41,401 bases of DNA from Plantago elongata (Eukaryota; Streptophyta; Magnoliopsida; Lamiales; Plantaginaceae): positions 1-41,401 of the forward strand of contig JAYMSP010000780.1 in the NCBI GenBank assembly GCA_036897095.1. The letters are read 5' to 3'. Below, one piece after another: positions 29,601 to 39,790 of the stretch. Every line of letters begins with the position of its first letter. Positions within the stretch are counted from its first letter, which is position 1. The notes under the pieces were generated by a model. It made no database searches. It saw only the letters and a list, made by a program, of their open reading frames with translations, and had not been told where the DNA came from. Both the position numbers and the translations under genes were made by a program.

Positions 29601-30210
29601 GTGAAGCTTGATAAGGCACAATCTCGTCACTACTAATGTCTCTCCCTTCGAATATCGCAAAGGTGGAATATTTCTTGTTATACTGAGCATAAACCTCCGA
29701 TCCCCGAACTTTCATCTGATAAAACAACAAACAATCATAATTCATAACATGCCCACCAAAATCCAACATTTCGAGTTTTTGACTCTAATTAAAGAAAGAA
29801 AGCATAAAAATAGGTGATAAAAGTTGAAGACCAACCATGACTTGACTGACGAGAAGTATATCTCCAGCAGAGTTAACTTGAGGAAGCTTCTCCATAGTTT
29901 CAGCAAAGAAATGAACATAAACCCCAATACTGGACCTCGTTTCATCAATGAGGCGTAAGGAGCAGAAGACATCTTGCAAGAAAAAACAGAAAGAAAGACA
30001 AATAAATAAGATACTAGGTTTTGAATTGCGCAATTGGGGTTTGAGCGAAAAGGGAAAGTGAGTAAAAATGAGTGAAGAGTACTGGTAACCTGTGCCTTGA
30101 GTGCTTTTAGGAAGACCAGAATCGATGACAACACCGATCAGATTGACTCTTTGGTTGACAGAGCTAACTGCGTCTGCAATTTGCAGAAACTTGTAATCGT
30201 CGATTCTCAT
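26664..30210 (-). CDS. POT1: Protection of telomeres protein POT1, ten exons, about 467 aa
   Basis: Minus-strand exons: 30090-30210, 29836-29972, 29523-29715, 29221-29285, 28946-29031, 27841-28122, 27661-27737, 27482-27540, 27145-27297 and 26664-26894. All phases close to 1404 nt. The first OB fold (telomere single-strand binding) covers about residues 1-140 (IADAVSSVNQRVNLIGVV, SLRLIDETR, STFAIFEG). The later part has the plant POT1 pattern: LKDIKEGEGSNLLCK, MLFVWDGTD, LCTFPAVGTVLRMM, RWVKFVGLKFEVH, FKCVVRVVA, RLTLEDPTSRIHAFLYAEDG and NPPWIQCCLKAYY. POT1 binds telomeric DNA or telomerase in the nucleus. Exon 3 needs either a GC donor (29523, used here) or a weaker GT donor (29541, giving 461 aa). 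The GC choice restores the linker length I recall for dicot relatives. All other introns are GT-AG. No stop or frameshift is present, so the gene looks functional. Confidence 0.92.
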
Positions 30211-30240
30211 TTTCCGGTTAATCAGAGTTGGTGTGCATTC

Positions 30241-30248
30241 TAGGGTTT
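30241..30248 (-). promoter_or_regulatory. Telo-box (AAACCCTA) just upstream of POT1
   Basis: AAACCCTA reads on the gene strand 31 bases before the POT1 ATG, in the leader or core promoter. Telo-boxes bind telomere-repeat-binding-like proteins and are common near the start of translation, replication and telomere genes in plants. Confidence 0.6.
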
Positions 30249-30299
30249 AAGTACAACCGTCGGGAGGGAAAAGAGAGCGAATTTTAAATTGAATTAAAT

Positions 30300-31722
30300 T
30301 TGTTTATATATATATATACACGAAGTTTTACAAAAATGTATGGGATACAATGGAGGTTAAACTCATTTGTTGGACTCATTTTTATAGATGTTTCAAAACT
30401 AACTAATAGAGTCGGGAGTTCGAATCATCTTTTAACCGTTTAAAAAGAAATAAAAGGTTTGATATATTTATACGATATTAAGCAATATCGATAATGTTTA
30501 TGAGTAGTTATTTCATATTATTTTCTTATGTAGGTGTATATTGATGTTTTTAATAAAATATTTAATTTTTTTGGTTATAAGTGTAATGTTTGTCTATTTT
30601 TTTCCTCCTCTCCACACCGTCCTTTAGAATACTTGCTCATAATTCACTATCAAACAGTCATTCGTACTTATTAAATTCATCATTTTTAAGTTTGACATTT
30701 CACCTTCAATTATAATTACAAATTAATATAATTATAAACAATAAATGTTATTGAATTGAAAATTGTATAGTTTTCGTTTAATACTAACTTATAATTAGAA
30801 TTGAAGAGTGTTATAAGTTAAAATGTAAGAGATCAATTGAGGCATTTTTGAAGTGACTTAGGGAGATGCTCATAAACTATTAAGATCTTGTTTTTGGAGA
30901 TGTGGGTTTTCTTCGATTCATCCCTTCTACCAATAGATATGATATTATCTATATATAACGAATTTCATATAATCTTTGTGACTAGGGTACACGAGTGAAA
31001 GACTCATCATCAAATATACCCATGATCTTAATACAAGACCAGAATAATGCTACAAATAGGCAGTCTAAAACGACACTAAAAGGCAAAAAGCCCATGAGAT
31101 ATGCTGATTGTTTATAGATTCTATTAAGTCTAAAGTAATTTTGTTAAATTTTCTTTTCTTCATGTTTTGAGAGATGCTCATTGTTTAGCACATGGCATTG
31201 TTTCATGATAGAGATAGTGAAGAGTGAAGACAGTGATGTTTTGCCTTAATTTCTGAGTATTTCCCTAATCCATCATGGAAGTTATGAACTTTACTATATG
31301 ATCGATCGATCATCTAAGCCAATATTTAGATGTCCGAGCGAAGATAATTGTAGGTGACAAATGTGAGTCTATATCTACGTTGCCAATTAAAAAAAAAATG
31401 TACTTATTTCAGTAAGAATGATACACTTCTTAGTATAAATACTTTATTTCATTGAATAATTAGTGAAACAAGGCATCAGTGATCACTCCATGTTTTTATG
31501 ACCAGGAGTCCAAGACTCAGTGAATCATATCCATGCTCTAGCCTCTATGTGGTTGCATAATCATCATATTTCCCCTCTACGCATAATCGCCACTTTAAGA
31601 GATTCACATACAAGTATGGACGCAAGGGGCTTATTCCCTATCATATTCTTTTTTATAACAGTATACTAACTATAAATATTATTGTTTTGTTTCTATTTTA
31701 AGAAAATTTTCAATTCATTTAC
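30300..31722. other. Intergenic, AT-rich, with a possible SINE trace
   Basis: This is non-coding DNA upstream of POT1. At about 30390-30450 the words CTAATAG, GAGTTCGAATCATC and TTTAAAAAG resemble 37610-37670 and include a pol III B-box-like core, hinting at an old SINE. Nothing else is recognisable. Confidence 0.4.
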
Positions 31723-31930
31723 TTTTTTTTGAAACAGCTAAAAATTATTTTAATGAGGGTCAAGAGCACAAGAAATGCACTCAACCAAATAATTACAAAG
31801 AGAATAAAGCATCTCGTCCAAACCATCGTACATATTCTAGGATACATTAATAAAACTACCAAAACTAAATACAACCATCAACTAACATAAAAACTCCAAC
31901 TCTCAGCACCGTAGAGTTCTCAATCCTCCA
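31723..31930 (-). mobile_element. LINE 3' end fragment
   Basis: On the minus strand this reads CTTGTGCTCTTGACCCTCATT, then AAAATAATTTTTAGC, then a poly(A) run (plus-strand T run 31723-31730). The order matches the typical plant LINE 3' tail and the fragment at 34559-34620. The upstream extent is uncertain. Confidence 0.5.
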
Positions 31931-32382
31931 TGTAGGCTAAATATGCATCACAACCAATCTTTTCACCACCAGAAAGAGTCACAATCACAGAACCAGTTTC
32001 ATACTAGGAAAACCCCACCATTCAATTTCACAAAAAAATTCAGTAATGTCTATTTTCAATTTATTTACATTTCATGTACATTTATCTCCCAACATTTTAC
32101 ACTGCAAATTAAATTTCATAATAAAAATAAATCAACATTTATTTTGGAAGGAAGGATGTTTTAATGAGCTAATAGAGCGATTTATATATAGTAGCTAATT
32201 ACAAGTTGTATCACAGTGTGATGTTATCCTAAAACATTTGTTCAGGGCCTTCAGGCCTTAGTAGACATGCAATGCAAACCATACCTTTGAACTTTATTGC
32301 AGAATTTTTAAGTGTGACATGGGTGGGGAAAACTTTTGACAGTGCAATCGTTTAAAGTTTCAACTGAAAGAAAAAACTTTCC

Positions 32383-33240
32383 TTATTGTGTGAAGATAAG
32401 AGTCAAGAGACAAGAAAATCCGTAGATTGTGATTGCGTTATGCAACACTATTTCATGATTTAAAGTGATTTTTACCATTTGATAATTAATTTCTAACTCG
32501 TATAATTTTCCTACAATGTCAATATATAGTTCACATGCAATTTTCATTTTCTCCTTTGCCTTCTTGAACCCATATGATATATATGCAGATGTAGCTTGCC
32601 AATAAATCAATAATACCTTCTCAGATCAACACTAGACCACTTCAACTTGAAATTTTTATAAATGTATTTTGCACATTTCCTATTTATGACATGTGGAGCT
32701 AGTTCATCAATAGGCACCAAACCCTATACAATTTAACATCATTGCACAATATGTTGAATGTGTACCGTGATGGATTAACATCCACAAGCATGAACTGGTC
32801 TTCGCCCAGGTGGATCCTAATGTCGAATTCATACTCATTTTAACTAACACTCTGCATAAAACACACCACAATACCATTCAATCGAAAAGCCCAAAAAAAC
32901 GCAGAAAAATCCTAGCAATCGACATACAGAAACATATAATCACCCAAACTCGTAAAAGGCACAAAATTGTGCATAGGCGTGATCACTACGTACAGAATAA
33001 GCAAGAAAAGAAGAAGAAAAATTCAAATTTTACAAAGCCATTGAAACTAACGTCACTGTCGAACTTCGATTGTGAGAGAGCAACACGACCGATGATCAAT
33101 AGTGGCCAATATAGTGCAATAATACCTTCAAGGACTCTGAATTTTGATTCTCAATGGAAATTTTAAGCTTTAATGAAAGATTACGAGTTGGTGACGAAGA
33201 AGAAGCCGAGTGGAGGTTTTGGCGGGTATGTGTGTGTATA
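32383..33240 (-). mobile_element. Internally deleted MULE remnant related to the first MULE
   Basis: 32600-32725 (GACCACTTCAACTTGAAATTT and onward) aligns with 2935-3060 of the first MULE, in the transposase C-terminal part. From about 32812 the text CCTAATGTCGAATTCATACTC aligns with 5505-5525, the transposase N-terminus. The catalytic core between them is missing. GGTTTTGGCGGG at about 33216 resembles the first MULE's 5' leader near 6025. This is a non-autonomous, deleted derivative of the same group; its ends were not found. Confidence 0.6.
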
Positions 33241-33756
33241 TTAAACCTAAAAACGAGAAAAATGAGTTAAGGGCATGTTTGCTTTGTCATATTACGAAAT
33301 CAGTTTTCAATTCGGTCAAAGTTTAATCCGGCAAAAGGATCTAATTGTAATTGTTTGACTAATATGCTTTTAAATACAAACGAGACAACTTGGAGGGAGT
33401 ATATGCAATGGAGCCTTCATTTTATTGTGGGAAATATCTTTCAAGTGAATAGTGACCTTGGCTTTAACAATTAAAGTAAGACGAAACTCTGACATAGAAA
33501 ATTCATCAATCCTTTAAAGTGCAAATCGGTCCAAGTTCGCAACCTACTTTAGTGCACTTTGCACGTTTGCTTGTGGGGCTTGGTGAATGTCTCGTTACTG
33601 GTTGGTACCTCCTTTTCCTGCTTCAAGTCGAATATACCACCACGATTAAAGATAAGTATATATAATTTGGGCAATATTGTTCTTATTCCTCGATCACACA
33701 GCACACCCCTCTGACACTTCGATCGGTCTCTTTGATTATATACTCTACTAATATAT

Positions 33757-35172
33757 ATGTCTCCTCTTCCACCTCAGCCAGAAGCACATATTGTTGACGT
33801 CCCCAATGGACTTGCGGCCACCAACTACAGGCGAGTACATACTTCCTCATTTTAACTAATTAACATGATGATATATCTTTCATATCAACAGTAACGTTTA
33901 CTGCCTTTTAATTTTGTTGTGAATTCAATTGAAACTTGAAAGTCTAGCCAATCCAACCCGAACAATTTACGCTTGCTTTGAAAGTTCACTAATTAAAATT
34001 TGTGTCTACAGACTACAAATTGAGTGTTTATGCATGAAGTGAAGAATTACGTGACCTATATTGTTGTGGATTTAAATTGAAAGAGAGAATGAAGTTGCCA
34101 CGTATTTTCCAGCAGCATGTTAAGTTATCATTCCAAATTTCCAACTATAACAAAACATTTTAAATTAAATGAAAGATGAAGTTTAAAAATCAATTGGAAT
34201 TAAAAAAAAAATTACGAGTTTTAAGATATTCTATTTTTAAATAAATTTGAGTTTTATTTAGTTCACATGGCAGGAAAGTACATGCGAATTCAACTATGGG
34301 GCCTTAGTTTTTAAATATGTTAAAATAAATATATTACATCGACGTTAACATTTGTTATATATTAATTAAATATATTTATATTCGAATATATTGATTATAG
34401 ATTCTTCATTCATGATATAAATATGATTGATGCCAATGTAACAATTGTTGCTATCAATTTGTGGACTACACCTTTGAAATTTGATGGTAATTTGAAATTG
34501 TAAGTAGACCAAAAATTCCAGTGTATAGTGTTGTATTTCTTTATACACAGTTGTATTTCTTTTTTTTTTTTTTTTGAATGGACTAAAATTTTATTAATGT
34601 GAAACCAAGAGTACAAGTAATGTTTAAAAATTTTAAATCATAAATATAGAGTTATCCAAACGAATCACTGATCTCCTCCATTTATTTATTCATGCATTTA
34701 TCTTGGTTACTGCAGCAAGATCAAAGTTGTGACGAGAAAATCCATGATACGTTTGGTTTTTAAACTACTACTTCCACTGGCGGGAATAAAATTTCAATCC
34801 CCTGCCTTGACTTCTGACTATACCGTTCAAGTTTGTTTCTTGGTTGCGGCAGGATTTGCGTATTGTGGGTTTATCGAATTTGTTGAGAATACGAATCCAG
34901 ATGACTCACCAGATCAATCACCAAACCAAGACTATCGTGAGATATTTCTTCACCTTTGTCTGATCACTGTTTCGGCCTCATTGGTTACTATGCTTCTCCC
35001 GCCTAATAAATCACTCATTGTGTTTGTCCCGTTACTGTCCGTCTTTGCTCTACTGATGGTCGTGATGTGGTTGAGGACAGAAATAGTAGGTATCTTCACC
35101 AAAAGTTTTGCCTATGTAATGTATATAAGTACTGCAGATAATTCAACTCCAGTGCCTAGAGTGTCTGCCTAG
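33757..35172 (+). CDS. Multi-pass membrane protein of unknown function, two exons, 176 aa
   Basis: Exons 33757-33830 and 34716-35172 give 176 residues if the intron uses a GC donor (ACAG|GCGAGT) and the acceptor TGCAG at 34715. N-terminus: MSPLPPQPEAHIVDVPNGLA. A basic SKIKVVTRKSMIRL precedes hydrophobic segments at about 60-82 (VQVCFLVAAGFAYCGFIEFV), 100-118 (IFLHLCLITVSASLVTMLLP) and 122-142 (LIVFVPLLSVFALLMVVMWL). An acidic, Asn/Asp/Pro-rich loop lies between the first two. I do not recognise the family. The normal GT donor four bases later breaks the frame, so the gene may be a pseudogene unless the GC site works. The intron carries a LINE tail. A paralogue appears to start at 41396, and the 3' end is tandemly amplified (35075-35602). 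Confidence 0.7.
34559..34620 (-). mobile_element. LINE 3' end with poly(A), inside an intron
   Basis: On the minus strand it reads CTTGTACTCTTGGTTTCACA, then TTAATAAAATTTTAGTCCATTC, then about 17 A's (plus-strand T run 34559-34575). This is the classic tail of plant L1-type elements, truncated to about 60 bp. It sits in the intron of the membrane-protein gene. Confidence 0.75.
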
Positions 35173-35602
35173 GCTCAGGACAGAAATAGTCTGCATCCTC
35201 AACAAAAGTTTTGCCTATGTAATGTATATAAGTACTGCAGATAACTTAACTCCAGTGCCTAGAGTGTCTGCCTAGGCTCAGGAGTCAGGACAGAAATAGT
35301 CGGCATCTTCAACAAAAGTTTTGCCTATGTAATGTATGTAAGTACTGCAGATAACTCAACTCCAGTGCCTAGAGTGTCTGCTTAGGTTCAGGACAGAAAT
35401 AGTCGGCATCTTCAACAAAAGTTTTGCCTATGTAATGTATATAACTCAATATAAGTACTGCAGATAACTCAACTCCAGTGCCTAGAGTATCCGCCTAGGT
35501 TCAGGACAGAAATAGTTGGCATCTTCAACAAAAGTTTTGCCTATGTAATGTATATAAGTACTGCAGATAACTCAACTCCAATGCCTAGAGTGTCGGCCTA
35601 AG
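35075..35602. repeat. Tandem array of five copies of the gene's 3' end (103-113 bp)
   Basis: Units start with GGACAGAAATAGT at 35075, 35178, 35288, 35391 and 35504. Spacings are 103, 110, 103 and 113 bp. Each contains AAAAGTTTTGCCTATGTAATG, AGTACTGCAGATAA, and CAACTCCA, TGCCTAGAGT. Unit 1 is the real coding end of the membrane-protein gene, including its TAG stop. Units 2-5 lie after the stop and do not keep an open frame. Confidence 0.93.
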
Positions 35603-35786
35603 CTACCAGCTTACACTAGTTTTCGTTTCTTTTGTGTAATTATAAGTATCTTGTTGTAATATGGCGGGGAAAGTTACTACCCTGTCTAGCTCTAAATTCC
35701 AGTGAAGCTTAAAGCCTTAAACCACTCTCTATTGTCTATGTATCAGAAAAGGCTGAGAAGGCAAGCATCTGAAAAGTACATTTATT

Positions 35787-35805
35787 AAAAAAAAAAAAAA
35801 AAAAA
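35787..35805 (+). repeat. A19 homopolymer
   Basis: This is a run of 19 A's downstream of the amplified gene tail. It could be an old retroposition tail or a simple repeat. Confidence 0.8.
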
Positions 35806-35952
35806 GCAAGGTGCCTAGCTCTTGGGGTTCATCACTACCTACTTCAAACGATATTTTGAAATTTCTTGAGCGGAGATGGTTAAAATACCAGTCACATATG
35901 CACTAGTAATTAAAATGTAGACTGATCAAAAGGCACAAGCTAGGCTAACAAC

Positions 35953-36050
35953 TTTTTTGCCTATGTGCATCAAGTATTGCAGACAACTTAACTGCCTAGA
36001 GTCTCTTCCTAAGCTACCGGCTTACACAACTTTTCCTTGTTGTAATATGT
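35953..36050 (+). repeat. Sixth, degenerate copy of the gene 3' end
   Basis: TTGCCTATGTGCATCAAGTATTG, then CAGACAACTTAACTGCCTAG, then AAGCTACCGGCTTACAC and TTGTTGTAATATG match unit 5 and its downstream flank (35540-35665). It lies about 350 bp beyond the array and includes the post-gene flank. Confidence 0.7.
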
Positions 36051-36257
36051 TAAACTGGAGTCAGAATGAGAACTCACATAGATATGGCAGTTTTTCCAAC
36101 AGCAGCCCAGAAGTGTATATAATTCCCAATCAGAATGTAACTCAGCAAAAAGTTCATATATCTTGCCCTAATGGAGCTCTCATATTCTAACATTAGACGG
36201 CATAATGAACCTTAGCACAGTATATCAAGTACAATTTCACTTCATTTGATGGCGAAA

Positions 36258-36784
36258 TTAGACAGCTACATCTCTAGCAAACCACCCCCTTTTGGGCTTC
36301 GTTGGTGAGCGGAGTAGCTCAAGCTCCTTAAAGAGTTTATGACATCGGGATTGTAAAGATTGGAAATCAAAATGTATGTTGCGAAAGAGGAAATCATTAC
36401 ACGCCTGACATGACACCCAACCTAGAAGCACGAAACGAAGTTGAGTGGGAGAGTTATGAGGTAAATTACAAAGTAGTCGAGTGAACGAGCCTGCAACATT
36501 CAGTTCCCAGCCAGTAGGCCAGTACACCAAATAGACATGATGAAAGCATGAATCAAAAAAAAGATAGGTTGGTGTTTCAGGTTGATTATGATAAAGTGGG
36601 CAAGTAGGGGAGGGGAGAACACATTGTTTGTGTAACAACTCCGTTGTGGGAGACGATCATGAATGGCTAACCATAAGAAAAAACGAACACGAGGGAGTAT
36701 TTTGAGTGTCCAAATCCGATTCCATGGCCAGAGCGGGTCGGGATCAATAGGGGAAGCTAACATGTTATACATTGATTTGATCAT
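36258..36784 (-). pseudogene. Reverse-transcriptase zinc-binding (zf-RVT) remnant of a LINE
   Basis: Frames on the minus strand read WPWNRIWTLKILPRVRFFLW, then LAIHDRLPQR, then a shifted frame with CPLYHNQPETPTYLFFDSCF and HHVYLVYW. This is the zf-RVT pattern: W..IW....P.KV..FLW, then a Cys pair, Glu-Thr and F..C. At least one frameshift breaks it, and one Cys of the first pair reads Tyr. The tail ends at 36258. It is a dead retroelement piece. Confidence 0.7.
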
Positions 36785-37107
36785 AAATGTGAATTTATTT
36801 AGAGGTTTTTTAGGTGTTGTTTTTATCTCCTTTAAATTTTTTAATGGGGTTGGATTTCATTATAACTCATGATTGTATTTAAGATTATTTTCGAACATTT
36901 TAAGTGCTCAACTTATATAGAAGTATTATACTCAGTAAATTACTTTCACCTAGAGAGCAAACCAAACAGACCTTACACCTTCCCAGTCATATTTTGTATT
37001 GTACGCTGCCCATAAAAAGTGGTACCTTCTAGGCAAGCACAACCTGTAATTACTTTCAGCTGAGCAGTAAATCTCCATTTTCTCTTGGTACGAGACTCTC
37101 CACCATA

Positions 37108-37511
37108 ATGTTGAAGAAGAAGCTTCACAATTGTTCGACCAATCTAACCAGAACCTTTCTTCGTTCTTCAACTTCCACTTCTCACAATCACAATTCCTCG
37201 ATATCGAATCGGTACCATTCTTCAATCTCTGGATTTCCTGGCAGAATCAAAGGGGAATCTGTTCCTTTTGACAGAGGTTTATTATTCTCCTGAAACCCTA
37301 GGCTTGGTGTTACGAACATAAAAGGAATTTGTCATTTTCCGAAGAACGAGTACTTTTTCAGCTCGCAACCGGAAGAGAATGGAATATCTCAGTCTCGGTG
37401 CTGGAATTGTGGTGCTGGGGGTAGTAATGCTTCGCCGCTCCTCTTCTGTGAAGCTTGCCGCAGTGTACAGCCGGTCGATCACTCCGTTGATTATTTCCCG
37501 ATTTTCGGGCT
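37108..37511 (+). pseudogene. HSCB: HSCB co-chaperone exon 1 only, with an internal stop
   Basis: One frame from ATG 37108 reads MLKKKLHNCSTNLTRTFLRS, a basic Ser/Thr-rich mitochondrial-type presequence. It meets TGA at 37291-37293 and continues in the same frame to SQSRCWNCGAGG, then PLLFCEACRSVQPVDHSVDY and FPIFGL, followed by the donor CT|GTAAGT. CWNCG, CxxC and PVDHSVDYF are the N-terminal zinc site and J-domain entry of plant HSCB. HSCB helps HSCA-type HSP70 move Fe-S clusters off the ISCU scaffold. No J-domain exon was found in the next 3 kb. The copy is truncated and stopped, so it is most likely a duplicated fragment. Confidence 0.82.
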
Positions 37512-38104
37512 GTAAGTGTGTTTTATTCATCTCTTTCTTATAGATTTGGAGTTTGGAGTATTAGTATTTAGTTATGATCATAATGTTATGGTTGACAACT
37601 GAGTGCATCTCAGTTGCGACTTTAACCAATAGGTCAGTTTCGAGTCACCTTTAATCGTTTTAAAAAAAGAATGATATACGGTAGTTAAACATTTAAAATT
37701 ATTATGTATGTATATAAAATCCTTGGCCCAAAACATTCGTTCAAGTCTTATCAGATCGATATACTTATTACTTATATGTCCACGTGTTAACAGCCAACAC
37801 AAATATTCTAATGTAAAATAAATTTCTCTCCAATAAGTTCCGATCCGAATTATATGTTGTAGCTTTTAGGAAGCTCTTCGATAAGTTAAAAAGGGTAGAA
37901 ATGGGAGAAGATGGGCTCCAGATTCAATTACCTTTAAATCTAATATTCAGATTTTGTGCATTTCTTTAAATATATCGTGAAGAATTTTATTACTATTTAG
38001 AGGGAAGTGAAAACTTTTATGGCAATTGTTGACGATTTCGTGTGACCGGAAGGGAAGACTTTTCCTATGGAGATGAATTTTCTTTTAAGTTCATGTTAGA
38101 GTTT
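37512..38104. other. Non-coding DNA with a SINE-like patch
   Basis: At 37585-37680, GGTTGACAACTGAGTGCATC (A-box-like) is followed 40 bp later by GGTCAGTTTCGAGTCACC (B-box-like) and an A-rich end (TTTTAAAAAAAG). This is a tRNA-derived SINE layout. The rest is AT-rich with no gene. Confidence 0.4.
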
Positions 38105-38337
38105 ACTACTCCTCCGTTTTATTAAAGTTAAAATAATTCTTTATTTTAAACATTTTAATAAACTGAAATAATTTTTTATTTGTAAAAATAACTCATGGTA
38201 CAATTTATTTTTAATCACTTTTTAATAGAATTATATATGCTTTTTTATTTAACATACATTTTTAATTACATATTATATATATATTTTTTAAAATGTGTAA
38301 AATTAAATTGTCTCTTTCTGATGGATGGAGCATTACT
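38105..38337. mobile_element. Stowaway-like MITE
   Basis: The left end TACTCCTCCGTTTTATTAAAG is opposed by a right end that reads, reversed, AATGCTCCATCCATCAGAAAG. The AT-rich interior of about 200 bp, with TA at both borders, fits a diverged Stowaway element. Confidence 0.55.
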
Positions 38338-38585
38338 TTACTATTTACTATGTTAAGGAAGGAAACTGTTTTCGTGAATGTGAACTGCGAAACTCAGACC
38401 TGTTTGAAAATTGATTCTTTCTACTAAAATTCCATTTTCGACGTATGTAAAGGAAGAGAAAACGAAGCCCCACACATACAATCTATTATTCCTACTTATC
38501 GCAATGCGACATTCCGGTAATTATTTTTGTTGTTTTCCTGATTAGGTCGAAGCACCACAACTTTTGACAGGAGTATTACCTATAA

Positions 38586-39198
38586 GACCTTCTCCAACGC
38601 GCCGTCACATGGCGCGGGGAACGACGCCACACCGTCCATTGGTGCATGGCGCGGTGGGAAGGCTTGGATGCTGTCAAGTGCAGCAGCTACTGCTGTCGAG
38701 TGTAAAACTTTTTCTTTTTATTCTTTTTTACTTTTTTATAATTTGACCAATTTCAAATATAAATAATTCAAAAAATATAAATGTAAAAAATATATAAAAG
38801 TTACGAACGGATTCGTTTCTTCGAGATCTACGAATAAAGACCACTCTCGATTATTTTTGGATCATTCCATCTCGAACTCATTTTTTCTCTCAATTAAACA
38901 AACAACCTCTAAAAATTCAATTTTATAAATTTCGACTTCTAAACACTATTATAATATATTAAATATATTTTTCGCAAAATAAAAAATATATATAATTTTT
39001 AATTTTAAACCTTAATAAATTATAAAACGACTTGAAAATACAATTTCATAAATTTCAACATAAGCACTCTTATAATATGAATAATATGTAAATAAAAATA
39101 AAAAAATGTAAAAATTTCAGTTACGACGTGACGACGACGCGTCACCACTGAAGAAAAAATGCACAACGACACAACGCACGTCACCATTGAAGATGGTC
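38586..39198. mobile_element. PIF/Harbinger-type MITE with TAA target duplication
   Basis: This 613-bp element is flanked by TAA on both sides (38583-38585 and 39199-39201). The ends are inverted: left GACCTTCTCCAACGC, right reversed GACCATCTTCAATGG. A second inverted pair lies near the ends (CGTCAC left, GTGACG right, reversed). The terminal parts are GC-rich (GGCGCGGGG, GACGACGACGCGTCACC) and the centre is AT-rich with no coding capacity. A 3-bp TAA/TTA duplication is diagnostic of Harbinger/Tourist elements. Confidence 0.82.
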
Positions 39199-39699
39199 TA
39201 ATATAATTTGTGCAATACAGCTCTTCATGTAATTTAATTCCTCTCTAATTCTTTGGTATCTAGTGACGGATTAACATAGAAATCGAGTTGAATTCATTTA
39301 AATAGTTATTAATTGATGAATATTTATTAAATTATAAAAATTAGTGTTTTGTATAGAATTGTAATTGTATAAGTAATTATAAGTTAGTTATATAAGTTGT
39401 GTAACAGATAAATAATTGGTGTATCTATGATATAAGATATGATAGGTTAGAATGAAATGATTGATTAAATTTGTTAGAATAAATTGTTTCATAGTAGTTG
39501 TAGCTTGAAACAATTTATTTTTATTTATTCCATAAAACGAACATGTCGCAATTTTTCATTAGTGACTGAAGAGTGACTCTGATTTGGTCCAATTAATTAA
39601 TCAACTAAGTAGTGTACCAAAGTGAAATTAATAAATTGCCCATTCCAATTGCACTTGGAGGCTATGCCATACAATCAGCTAATTTTCATAATATCCTCC

Positions 39700-39790
39700 A
39701 GCATCTAGATCGTCGACATATCTTCCACCAACAACAGGTACCTATTTCCTCGCTTTAACTAACCCAGCCTCTACATTCTAAAACTATAAT
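39700..39790 (+). pseudogene. Exon-1 fragment related to the membrane-protein gene
   Basis: GTCGACATATCTTCCACCAACAACAG, then the donor GTACCTATTTCCTCGCTTTAACTAA, matches 33794-33860 of the membrane-protein gene across the exon-intron junction. The closest ATG frame stops early (TAG near 39707). No matching exon 2 was found nearby. It preserves a normal GT donor. Confidence 0.55.

Noticed and set aside
32810..33166. 118-codon plus-strand frame, Lys-rich
   Set aside because: It is antisense to the deleted MULE remnant, low in complexity and resembles no domain.
33385..33403. TTGGAGGGAGTATA, like a Stowaway right end
   Set aside because: No matching left end was found, so it may be a lone fragment or chance.
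36663..36872. Plus-strand frame with an Arg/Lys start
   Set aside because: It is antisense to the zf-RVT remnant.
38564..38746. 60-codon frame with an Arg/Pro-rich start
   Set aside because: It overlaps the GC-rich end of the Harbinger MITE; the codon pattern comes from the repeat.
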